Source of the DNA: an uncultured Bacteroidales bacterium
Lineage (GTDB): Bacteria; Bacteroidota; Bacteroidia; Bacteroidales; Muribaculaceae
Direction: 5' to 3'
Assembly (NCBI GenBank): GCA_900554715.1
Contig: USIN01000042.1
Coordinates: forward strand, 1 to 11,399
Length of the DNA: 11,399 nucleotides
Position 1 is the stretch's first letter. Each line of letters begins with the position of its first letter. The translations under genes were made by a program, and so were the position numbers. Shown here in pieces: positions 1-5,764 of the stretch. The notes beneath the pieces are model-generated. The model was not told where the DNA came from. It saw nothing but the letters and a program-made list of their open reading frames with translations, and searched no databases.

Positions 1-126
1 TCAGCCCTTGGGACCAATGAGTTGGCTGCGAGGGCTGAAGCCCACGCTCCATGCGCTTTGGATTTCTTTGCCAATGGAAAGTCCGGCTCCGACGGAGTTG
101 ATTTGTGTGATTGCGCATTGAAACAA
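1..126. other. Structured noncoding region at window edge
   Basis: No convincing gene lies here. The plus-strand frame open from 22 to 297 runs through the rng terminator and the antisense of the rng 3' end, so I treat it as chance. The DNA is rich in short hairpins. TCAGCCC at 1-7 pairs with GGGCTGA at 32-38 and encloses CCAA-TGAG-TTGG at 14-25. A bulged hairpin spans 60-84, and CTCC-GAC-GGAG sits at 87-97. On the minus strand a frame stays open to a stop at 1-3, but it has no plausible start of its own. It could be the end of a structured RNA or of a dispersed repeat that continues outside the window. The strand is unknown. Confidence 0.35.
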
Positions 127-163
127 CCGGGGCCGCGTCACTTTTATTGTGACGCAGCCCCGG
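127..163 (-). terminator. Hairpin terminator after rng
   Basis: A nearly perfect inverted repeat has arms 127-141 and 149-163. It forms 14 base pairs with one C·A mismatch (134/156) and a 7-nt loop, TTTTATT. It lies 31 bases past the rng stop codon. Read on the minus strand, the stem is followed by TTGTTTC, a short T-rich tail that fits intrinsic termination of rng. The plus-strand side continues with ATTTGTCTTTGTC, so the element could also act in the other direction on any transcript entering from the left. Confidence 0.8.
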
Positions 164-193
164 ATTTGTCTTTGTCGGGATTGATGCCCGATG

Positions 194-1963
194 CTATTCC
201 TCTGATTTGTCGATTACCGTCAGTGCGGTCGTCGCTGCTGCACGGTCTGTGGTTTCGCCGGCAGCTTTTGTTTTTGACTTGCGGCGTGATTTTTTAGGCT
301 TGGCAGTCTTCACGGGTTCGGCCGCCGTGTCGTCGTCAGCGTCAGCGCCGCGGTTTTTTTCTTTGTTCTTGAGTTTGGTCGTCGATGACGAACCCTCGTC
401 TTTCTCGTCGCGCAGATTTATTTCGTTGCGGTCTTTGTCGAGCACCTTATATTGCAGGTAGGCCAGAGATTCGTCGGCCATCACCTTGAAATTGCGTCCG
501 AGCTCGCCGCGCCAGCGGCGATAGAGCGAGTTGAACAGTCCGCGCTTGATATATGCCTCTACGAACGGATGTACATACATCACAAAATTCTTTACGCCGA
601 GACCGTTGACAAGATAGTCGAGCTTTTCGCGGAGTGTGTCGGTGAAAAGCAGCGACGGCTGTACCTCGCCTTTGCCGAAACATGACGGACATGTCTCTGT
701 CGTGGTGATGTCGAGCGCCGGACGCACACGCTGGCGCGTTATCTGCATCAGGCCGAATTTGCTCAGCGGCAGAATATTATGACGGGCGCGGTCGTTGGCC
801 ATGATTTCGCGCATGTGGTCGTAGAGCTGCTGGCGGTGTTCGCTCTTGTTCATGTCGATGAAGTCGATGACGATGATGCCGCCCATGTCGCGCAGACGCA
901 GCTGACGCGCTATCTCGTCGGCGGCGCGCAGGTTGACTTCGAGAGCGTTGCTCTCCTGATCGTTGGTGGCCTTGGCGCGGTTGCCCGAGTTGACGTCGAT
1001 GACATGCAGGGCCTCGGTATGCTCGATGATGATATATGCGCCCGACTTGAACGACACCGTCTTGCCGAACGATGACTTTATCTGGCGTGTGATTGAAAAA
1101 CTGTCGAAGATAGGGACATCCTTGTCATAGAGCTTGACAATATCCTTGCGCTCTGGAGCGATCAGAGAGACATATTTGTCAATCTGGGCGAATATGTCGG
1201 GGTCGTTGACATGGATGTTCTCGAACGAGGGGCTGAAGACGTCGCGGAGCATGCCGACGATGCGGCTCTCTTCCTCGAATATGAGTGACGGCACAGGGGC
1301 TTTCTGGGCCTTGAGCAGGGCGTTGTTCCAGCAACCGAGCAGGGTCTTGAGCTCGTTGTTGAGCTCGGCGGCGCCTTTGCCCTCGGCCGACGTGCGCACG
1401 ATGACGCCGAAATTCTTCGGCTTGATGCTCTCGATTAGGCGGCGTAGTCTGACTTTCTCTTCGGTCGATTTTATCTTCTGTGATATCGAAATCTTGTCGC
1501 TGAAAGGTATCAGCACGATAAAGCGGCCGGTAAATGTGATTTCGGTCGTCAGACGCGGTCCTTTCGACGATATGGGTTCTTTGACTATCTGCACGAGCAG
1601 TTCGCGCCCGGCTTCGAGAAGATCGACAATCGAACCGTGTTTGTCGATGTCGGGGCGTATTTTCATTTTCTCGAGGACTGGGAGCTTCTGGCGGTCGTCG
1701 AGGAGCTGTCTGACGAAGTCGCTGTAGGTGGCGAAGTGTGACCCGAGGTCGAGATAGTGGAGGAAAGCATCCTTTTCATAACCGACATTGACAAAGGCGG
1801 CATTTAGACCCGGCATGAGCTTTTTCACCTTGGCCAGGTAGATGTCGCCGACGGCATACGCGATGTTGCGCGCCTCTTTCTGAAGAGACACCAGTCGCGA
1901 GTCTTCAAGCAAGGCTATCGAAACCTCGCTCGGCTGAACGTCTACGATGAGTTCGCTTTTCAT
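194..1963 (-). CDS. rng: Ribonuclease G/E family endoribonuclease
   Basis: This is a single-strand-specific endoribonuclease of the RNase E/G family, which processes rRNA precursors and starts mRNA decay in the cytoplasm. The 589-residue product has an N-terminal S1-like region at about 36-130. The catalytic DNase-I-like part follows, with the metal-ligand motif DVNSGN (D323, N325) and the second aspartate in IDFIDM (D367). The zinc-link motif CPSCFGKG (C425, C428) ties the dimers together in this family. These match the D303/N305/D346 and Zn-link residues of E. coli RNase E. The core ends near residue 510. A tail of about 79 residues follows, rich in Lys, Asp, Ala, Ser and Thr, and is probably disordered. 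The ATG gives the normal start (MKSELIVDVQ). The leader is about 200 nt and holds a large hairpin, and a terminator follows the stop. Confidence 0.96.
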   Translation of the reverse strand: MKSELIVDVQPSEVSIALLEDSRLVSLQKEARNIAYAVGDIYLAKVKKLMPGLNAAFVNVGYEKDAFLHYLDLGSHFATYSDFVRQLLDDRQKLPVLEKMKIRPDIDKHGSIVDLLEAGRELLVQIVKEPISSKGPRLTTEITFTGRFIVLIPFSDKISISQKIKSTEEKVRLRRLIESIKPKNFGVIVRTSAEGKGAAELNNELKTLLGCWNNALLKAQKAPVPSLIFEEESRIVGMLRDVFSPSFENIHVNDPDIFAQIDKYVSLIAPERKDIVKLYDKDVPIFDSFSITRQIKSSFGKTVSFKSGAYIIIEHTEALHVIDVNSGNRAKATNDQESNALEVNLRAADEIARQLRLRDMGGIIVIDFIDMNKSEHRQQLYDHMREIMANDRARHNILPLSKFGLMQITRQRVRPALDITTTETCPSCFGKGEVQPSLLFTDTLREKLDYLVNGLGVKNFVMYVHPFVEAYIKRGLFNSLYRRWRGELGRNFKVMADESLAYLQYKVLDKDRNEINLRDEKDEGSSSTTKLKNKEKNRGADADDDTAAEPVKTAKPKKSRRKSKTKAAGETTDRAAATTALTVIDKSEE

Positions 1964-1986
1964 TGGTCAATGTTTGTTGTTGATAG

Positions 1987-2010
1987 AGCCGCGCGGCGAC
2001 GGCTGCGCGA
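1987..2010 (-). other. GC-rich palindrome in rng leader
   Basis: Just upstream of the rng start the DNA contains the perfect palindrome GCCGCGCGGC and the overlapping pair AGCCG (1987-1991) with CGGCT (2000-2004). This is unusually GC-rich for an intergenic stretch here. In RNA it would fold in the 5' leader of rng, about 25-45 nt before the start codon. RNase E of E. coli autoregulates through its 5' leader. A similar role here is only inference. Confidence 0.35.
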
Positions 2011-2067
2011 CACGGTAAGGATACGGGGATGTGTCTGTTGTGGCGTTTACGTCTCTAAAATAACACA

Positions 2068-2128
2068 AAGAACAAACTTTGATCGGGACTGCTATCCCAG
2101 CTGAGACGCCCGCTTCAAGTTTGTTCTT
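2068..2128 (-). terminator. 61-nt hairpin between small ribosomal-type gene and rng
   Basis: A perfect 12-bp inverted repeat has arms AAGAACAAACTT (2068-2079) and AAGTTTGTTCTT (2117-2128) around 37 nt. The stem continues inside as CGGG (2084-2087) with CCCG (2109-2112), then a small GCT/AGC hairpin. Read on the minus strand, the stem ends in a T-rich run that continues as TGTGTTATTTTAG. It lies 38 bases after the stop of the 29-residue gene and about 105 before the rng start. It is best read as a terminator or attenuator that separates or throttles rng relative to the HU unit. The inner minus-strand segment weakly resembles a tRNA D-arm, but no cloverleaf can be drawn. Confidence 0.55.
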
Positions 2129-2166
2129 CGTATAGCGTTTATTCGTAATCGTTGCAGAAATAACAA

Positions 2167-2256
2167 TTATTTCTTCTTATGACGATTTTTTCTGAGACGT
2201 TTTTTGCGCTTGTGGGTAGCCATCTTGTGGCCTTTTCTTTTCTTTCCGCTTGGCAT
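2167..2256 (-). CDS. 29-residue basic AURKAIP1/COX24 (bS22/mS38-like) protein
   Basis: The reading frame encodes a 29-residue peptide that starts MPSGKKRKGHKMATHKRKKR and ends in LRKNRHKKK. About half of it is Lys or Arg. The KMATHKRKKRLRKNRHKKK part matches, from memory, the short family called AURKAIP1/COX24-domain proteins in Bacteroidota. It is related to mitochondrial mS38 and mycobacterial bS22, which bind near the small-subunit decoding region. A small-subunit role is inferred from the family and the composition. The first ATG (2254-2256) is chosen because the upstream GKKRK segment belongs to the family; an internal Met is at residue 12. It lies 59 bases downstream of HU on the same strand and is probably cotranscribed with it. 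A hairpin terminator follows. Confidence 0.85.
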   Translation of the reverse strand: MPSGKKRKGHKMATHKRKKRLRKNRHKKK

Positions 2257-2301
2257 TTTACGCTAATTTATTAAATGGTTAATATCTTGATGGTTTGTTG
2301 T

Positions 2302-2312
2302 GAGCGAAGCTC
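2302..2312 (-). other. Small hairpin after the HU stop codon
   Basis: GAGC-GAA-GCTC forms a 4-bp stem with a triloop a few bases past the HU stop. No T-run follows on the minus strand, so it is unlikely to end transcription. It may protect the 3' end of the HU message in an HU plus small-protein transcript. That role is inference. Confidence 0.3.
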
Positions 2313-2315
2313 TTA

Positions 2316-2588
2316 TTATTTCACATCTTCCATAAAGACCTTAGCGGGTTTGAACGCGGGAATCTTATGGGCGGGGATGATGATGGTAGTGTTCTTTGAG
2401 ATGTTGCGCGCGGTCTTCTCAGAGCGTGTCTTTACGATAAAGCTGCCGAAGCCGCGAAGATATACATTCTCTCCGTGAGCAAGCGAGTCCTTAACTACTT
2501 CCATAAATTTCTCGATTGTCTCAAGCACAGCGGGTTTGTCAATACCTGTAGACTTTGCAATTTCGTTTACAATGTCGGCTTTAGTCAT
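2316..2588 (-). CDS. HU family DNA-binding protein
   Basis: This is a histone-like nucleoid protein that bends and compacts DNA as a dimer. The product has 90 residues, the normal length for HU. The N-terminal helices (MTKADIVNEIAKSTGIDKPA) precede the signature strand-turn GFGSFIVKTR at about 46-55. The DNA-gripping arm at about 56-75 is ARNISKNTTIIIPAHKIPAF, with the conserved Pro-rich tip region (IPAHKIPAFKP). The arm contains NISKNTT where many HU proteins have NPQTGE. The gene is less GC-rich than its neighbours, as often seen for highly expressed genes. A candidate Bacteroidota promoter lies about 60-90 bases upstream, and the 29-residue basic gene follows on the same strand. The HU assignment is firm; I did not choose between hupA and hupB naming. 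Confidence 0.95.
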   Translation of the reverse strand: MTKADIVNEIAKSTGIDKPAVLETIEKFMEVVKDSLAHGENVYLRGFGSFIVKTRSEKTARNISKNTTIIIPAHKIPAFKPAKVFMEDVK

Positions 2589-2649
2589 TTTAGTCTATTT
2601 TTTAAGTTACTGGTTTATTAATATCTTTTATGAGCGCTTTATCGGCGCA

Positions 2650-2680
2650 CAAATAGTAATTCCATTTTTGCAAGCGCAAA
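2650..2680 (-). promoter_or_regulatory. Candidate promoter for HU
   Basis: On the minus strand TTTG (2680-2677) is followed after 18 nt by TACTATTTG (2658-2650). This resembles the Bacteroidota -33 TTTG and -7 TAnnTTTG pair but has one extra base between TA and TTTG. An A-rich tract lies just upstream (2689-2698 read on the minus strand). Transcription would start near 2643 and give a leader of about 55 nt. Confidence 0.35.
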
Positions 2681-2781
2681 TATCGCACTTTTTTTTGGAT
2701 TTAACACAATACTTTGCAGCTTTTGTAGTGATTATTTAACGATTACGCCGTTTTTTCTCGTTTTAAAGGCCCATTTGGGGT

Positions 2782-2820
2782 CTACGGATGTCAAAATCCG
2801 CCCGGCTTCACTTCCCGTAG
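2782..2820 (-). terminator. Hairpin after the HAD gene, weak terminator
   Basis: CTACGG (2782-2787) pairs with CCGTAG (2815-2820). Alternatively, CGGAT (2785-2789) pairs with ATCCG (2796-2800) around a 6-nt loop. The two foldings exclude each other because they share bases. The element starts 8 bases past the HAD stop. No strong T-run follows on the minus strand; the next T-rich bases are in GGGCCTTTAAAA. Termination here is plausible but not clear. Otherwise the 2589-2827 gap holds only the HU promoter candidate. Confidence 0.35.
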
Positions 2821-2827
2821 CTGCGTT

Positions 2828-3556
2828 TCAAAGCAAAGGACCGCAGATGCCGGCGAGCGTCGTGACCTCGCTGATATCTGCATCCGCCAGTGTGTCGGGC
2901 ATTGTCTCGCCACCCGGATTATACCATATCGCGGGCCAGCCCGCATTGACGGCGCCGGCGATGTCGGTCTCGACATTGTCGCCGATCATGACGTTGACGC
3001 GGTCGCCGCTCGAGGCCTTGACGAGGGCGTAGTCGTAGAGCCGGCGGTCGGGTTTGTTGACCTCGATTTCGTCACTGAGCACGACGACGTCAAAATAGCC
3101 GTCGATGGCGCCCGAGCGCATCTTGTCATACTGAACTTCACGGAAGCCGTTGCTGAGAACGCCGAGGCGGTAGCCCCGGTCTTTCAGATAGCCGAGAAAT
3201 TCACGGGCGCCGTTGACCAGACCGGTCTTGCAGCCGAGCCGGCTCAGGTATACCCTGTCATAATAGTCTGACAGCCTCGTGGCCTCGTCGACGCCGACAC
3301 CGGCGAGACGCAGCGGCGACGCGAAGCGCTCGCGCCGCAGATAGTCGCGCGAAATCTCGCCCCGGCTGTAGCGCTGCCACAGACCGAGATTAATCTCATG
3401 ATAAATACGCGACCATGTCTCTTTGTCGGCAAAATAGCGGTCGATGCCTTCCTCGGCGAAAAGCTCGCCCAGACACAGTTCAGAGTTGCCTCTCATATCC
3501 CAGACGGTGTCGTCGAGATCGACCCACACCATCGCGTCGCGACTGAAACGGCTCAT
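2828..3556 (-). CDS. YjjG-type HAD phosphatase (noncanonical pyrimidine nucleotidase)
   Basis: This is a 242-residue haloacid-dehalogenase superfamily phosphatase. All four HAD motifs are visible: DLDDT at 13-17 (nucleophile D13, acid/base D15), LSNG at 134-137 (S135), the lysine in NKPD (K168), and IGDNVETD at 191-198 (D193, D198). An alpha-helical cap lies between motifs I and II at about 22-105. The start of motif I and the following WD resemble YjjG-type enzymes, which hydrolyse nucleoside monophosphates and help remove noncanonical pyrimidine nucleotides. The substrate is inferred from family resemblance only. The ATG overlaps the stop of the upstream membrane protein gene by 4 bases (ATGA), so translation is probably coupled. 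The product is cytoplasmic, with no signal peptide. Confidence 0.85.
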   Translation of the reverse strand: MSRFSRDAMVWVDLDDTVWDMRGNSELCLGELFAEEGIDRYFADKETWSRIYHEINLGLWQRYSRGEISRDYLRRERFASPLRLAGVGVDEATRLSDYYDRVYLSRLGCKTGLVNGAREFLGYLKDRGYRLGVLSNGFREVQYDKMRSGAIDGYFDVVVLSDEIEVNKPDRRLYDYALVKASSGDRVNVMIGDNVETDIAGAVNAGWPAIWYNPGGETMPDTLADADISEVTTLAGICGPLL

Positions 3557-4239
3557 TTGGCGTTAACGTCAATTGTGTCGTCTGTGGTCTCTCCGGCCTT
3601 ATTGCCTGTGATAACGGCTGTGTCGGCCTTAGCGGGCGCGTCGGCTGTGTCGGTCACGGCAGTCTCGCCTGCTGTGGCTGACTCACGGCGCTGACGGCGG
3701 TTGGCCGCTCCGACCATGGCGCCCTCGATAAACATCGCCGCCCCGAAGACCGTAAAGGCAATGCCCGTGGCGAGCATTATCATCCAGTCGTCGGTCTGCG
3801 ACTGCTGCATGAAGACATACACGGCCAGACCGACAAGCACCATCGGAAAAACATAGAACCACGCCGGCAATGTCACCGGCCTGATGCCGACACTGAGTAC
3901 AAAAAACTGGAACAGAGCGCCGAAAACGACAAGGACTCCGAAGATAAAAGGCACGAGACCGACAAACGTGTTCTGAAATATCAGCATCGACAGACCGAGC
4001 ACGACAGCCGCGCCGCTCGTCAGCCAGCCGAAAGCGAGGCCGAACGACCCGAGATGCGACTTGCCGTTCTCGTCGCGCGACGACAGGAAAGCGATGACAT
4101 TGATAAATCCCGCAAGCACGAACATCACGCCGCCCGCTATGACGACACCTCCGCTGCTGACCGTGCGGTGAGTCACTATAAGCGCTATGCCGGCCGCCAG
4201 AGCCAGGAGCGCCGTTAATATCAGTTTATGTCCTTTCAT
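3553..4239 (-). CDS. Six-helix membrane protein, HdeD/DUF308-like
   Basis: The 228-residue product has six predicted membrane segments at about 6-23, 29-53, 65-87, 91-118, 124-143 and 152-178. Paired glycine-rich helices and a short charged loop (SSRDENGKSH) follow the second one. A polar tail of about 50 residues (179-228), rich in Thr, Ala and Asp, is probably cytoplasmic, given the RRQRR cluster after the last helix. The layout resembles the HdeD/DUF308 membrane family, which is linked to acid or envelope stress in enterobacteria. I see no catalytic motif and cannot assign a function. The stop overlaps the start of the HAD gene by 4 bases, and the M48 gene lies 65 bases upstream on the same strand, so all three may be one operon. 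Confidence 0.75.
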   Translation of the reverse strand: MKGHKLILTALLALAAGIALIVTHRTVSSGGVVIAGGVMFVLAGFINVIAFLSSRDENGKSHLGSFGLAFGWLTSGAAVVLGLSMLIFQNTFVGLVPFIFGVLVVFGALFQFFVLSVGIRPVTLPAWFYVFPMVLVGLAVYVFMQQSQTDDWMIMLATGIAFTVFGAAMFIEGAMVGAANRRQRRESATAGETAVTDTADAPAKADTAVITGNKAGETTDDTIDVNAK

Positions 4240-4264
4240 CTTCTGTCACATTTATATATTATTA

Positions 4265-4295
4265 ATGTATTCAGATAATAAACACGCGAATACAT
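4265..4295 (-). repeat. 8-bp inverted repeat in the M48/membrane-protein gap
   Basis: ATGTATTC (4265-4272) and GAATACAT (4288-4295) are perfect reverse complements separated by 15 nt. They sit in the AT-rich 65-base gap after the M48 stop. The element could be a weak intercistronic hairpin or a two-fold protein-binding site. There is no T-run that would make it a strong terminator. Confidence 0.4.
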
Positions 4296-4304
4296 CATTT
4301 AGGT

Positions 4305-5099
4305 TTATTCGGGCTTCGAGAAACCCTCATTTTCGGCACGCTCGCTCATGCGTTTGATGCGCAGGTCGAGATCGGGGTGCGACGAGAAGAGCTGGTTTAC
4401 CTTGCTTGTCTTGCCGTAGCCCTGCTTTTCCTCGAGTTCCTTGAGTTTCATGAACGACAGCGCCATCGCATAAGGATTGCGGCCGTGCGATTTGAGGAAT
4501 TCATAACCATAATCGTCGGCGGCCTTCTCCTGCTTCTGAGAATAATTGGCGTTGACAAGGGCTTCGCCCAGATCACCGAGCTGCGACTCGGTCAGTTTTG
4601 CAGCCACACCGCCGTTTGCCGCCACTCCGTCTTTGAGAGCCGAAGTCAGCAGCGCGGTCTTGAACGCTTTCTTCGAGTCTTTGTGGGCGATATGGCCCAC
4701 TTCGTGACCGATGACACCGAGAAGCTCCTCGTCGCTCATTATGTCCATCAGCGACGAAAACACTCTCACACTGCCGTCGGCACAGGCGAACGCATTGACA
4801 TCGACGACGTCATAGACCTTGAAATTGAGCGGTGTGCCCTCGACCGACGTCAGACCGGCCGTAAGGCTGTCGAGACGCTTGGTATAGGGATTGTCGGCCG
4901 GAGTCACGGGATTGTGTGCGTCCATCCAGTCGATATATTCCTTTACATACTGGACCATCTGCTCATCTGACAGCGTCACAGCCTTGGCCGCTTTTGCGAC
5001 AGCCGAGCCGGCTTTCTTGAGATTGAACTGTGCATGAGCCGCGCCGCCGAAAACAAGCATCGCTGCCACAGCGGCAAGTTTGAGGAATCTGAGTTTCAT
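4305..5099 (-). CDS. M48 family zinc metallopeptidase, secreted
   Basis: This is a zinc metallopeptidase of the M48 (Ste24/HtpX/LoiP-like) family. The 264-residue product starts at ATG (5097-5099), giving MKLRFLKLAAVAAM. That is a signal peptide with a likely SPase I cut after AAHA (residue 23), so the enzyme is periplasmic or membrane-associated; there is no lipobox. The zinc site is HEVGH (H132, E133, H136), with the third ligand in EKAADDYG (E191) and the conserved SHPDLDLR (H241) near the end. The family degrades misfolded envelope proteins. A TTG three codons upstream would also fit the frame, but ATG gives the better signal peptide. A divergent promoter lies upstream. The substrate is not known. 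Confidence 0.92.
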   Translation of the reverse strand: MKLRFLKLAAVAAMLVFGGAAHAQFNLKKAGSAVAKAAKAVTLSDEQMVQYVKEYIDWMDAHNPVTPADNPYTKRLDSLTAGLTSVEGTPLNFKVYDVVDVNAFACADGSVRVFSSLMDIMSDEELLGVIGHEVGHIAHKDSKKAFKTALLTSALKDGVAANGGVAAKLTESQLGDLGEALVNANYSQKQEKAADDYGYEFLKSHGRNPYAMALSFMKLKELEEKQGYGKTSKVNQLFSSHPDLDLRIKRMSERAENEGFSKPE

Positions 5100-5134
5100 A
5101 TCTGTCAATAAATTTAATTTTACATTAGTCTCTG

Positions 5135-5142
5135 CAAAATTA
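5135..5142 (-). promoter_or_regulatory. Promoter for the M48 gene (-7 element)
   Basis: TAATTTTG read on the minus strand fits the Bacteroidota -7 consensus TAnnTTTG exactly. A TTTG candidate for the -33 element lies 23 nt upstream (5166-5169 on the plus strand), a little farther than usual. The start would be near 5128, leaving a leader of about 28 nt. Confidence 0.6.
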
Positions 5143-5154
5143 TAAAATTTCCAT

Positions 5155-5162
5155 TATTTTTG
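5155..5162 (+). promoter_or_regulatory. Promoter for the 5185 membrane protein unit (-7 element)
   Basis: TATTTTTG matches the Bacteroidota -7 consensus TAnnTTTG. TCTG at 5131-5134 is a one-mismatch -33 element at 20 nt spacing, and it abuts the -7 of the opposite promoter. Transcription would start near 5168-5170, leaving a short leader of about 15 nt before the ATG at 5185. Confidence 0.6.
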
Positions 5163-5184
5163 CGTCAAACATCCTACCTAAAGA

Positions 5185-5730
5185 ATGAAAGCTTTGAAAA
5201 CAGCAGGCCTCATCGTCTGTATACTCACGGCCCTGGCGTCCCTCGTCGCCGGCATGGCATTTTACCGCGACACCGTCGTCGCCTGGTGGCTGCCGCCGCT
5301 GTTCGCTGCCATCGTCGGAGCCGCGCTCGTCCCGTGGCTCCGGGGGTTCATAAGCAAAGTGACGCCGATGAGCGACCGCGTCTACACGACCATCTCAGCT
5401 TTCATCTTCTCAGCCTCGCTTGTCTACGGCATCACCCTGACAGCCAACAGCGTTTTCGCCGACCGCGACGACGCCCGCGACTGCGACGCCGAAGTCGTCG
5501 ACCGCCACGTCGAGCAGCGCACACGCTACCGTCGCGTCGGCCGCGGCCGCATGACTCCGGCCGGCCATTACAACGCCTACTGCGTCACCGTCAGCCTCCC
5601 CGACGGTCGCCTCAAGACCTACGAGACATCACGCTCGCGCTACAACGCCGTCCGCAGCGGCAGCCATTTCACCCTGTCGGTCTGCCCCGGCTTCCTCGGC
5701 TACGACATAATCCTAAACCCACGCTTCTAA
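5185..5730 (+). CDS. Membrane protein of unknown function with C-terminal soluble domain
   Basis: I do not recognise this 181-residue protein. Three hydrophobic segments at about 7-27, 33-52 and 67-90 are followed by a soluble domain of about 90 residues with an odd, Arg/Asp-rich start. The domain continues as AYCVTVSLPDGRLKTYETSRSRYNAVRSGSHF (131-162, shown as landmarks only) and ends FLGYDIILNP. The pattern of a beta-rich unit with 'G-x-x-x-Y' and 'L-x-V-x-x-G-F-x-G' resembles DUF3592-like membrane proteins, but I hold that only weakly. Cysteines are at 100, 133 and 167. The kinase-like gene starts 34 bases later on the same strand, so the two are probably cotranscribed from the 5155 promoter. 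Confidence 0.75.
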   Translation: MKALKTAGLIVCILTALASLVAGMAFYRDTVVAWWLPPLFAAIVGAALVPWLRGFISKVTPMSDRVYTTISAFIFSASLVYGITLTANSVFADRDDARDCDAEVVDRHVEQRTRYRRVGRGRMTPAGHYNAYCVTVSLPDGRLKTYETSRSRYNAVRSGSHFTLSVCPGFLGYDIILNPRF

Positions 5731-5764
5731 ACAAACCCGTCATCATAATTGTAGAAATAATATC

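Noticed and set aside
22..297. 91-residue plus-strand frame at the left edge
   Set aside because: It crosses the rng terminator and the antisense of the rng 3' end; no start signal or family is recognisable.
2080..2116. tRNA-like D-arm inside the rng leader hairpin
   Set aside because: The resemblance (minus-strand CTCAGCTGGGATAG) is limited to one arm; no anticodon arm, T-arm or acceptor pairing can be drawn.
5100..5108. TTG start for the M48 gene three codons earlier
   Set aside because: The ATG at 5097-5099 gives a typical signal peptide (MKLRFLK) and a normal leader; the extra three residues add nothing.
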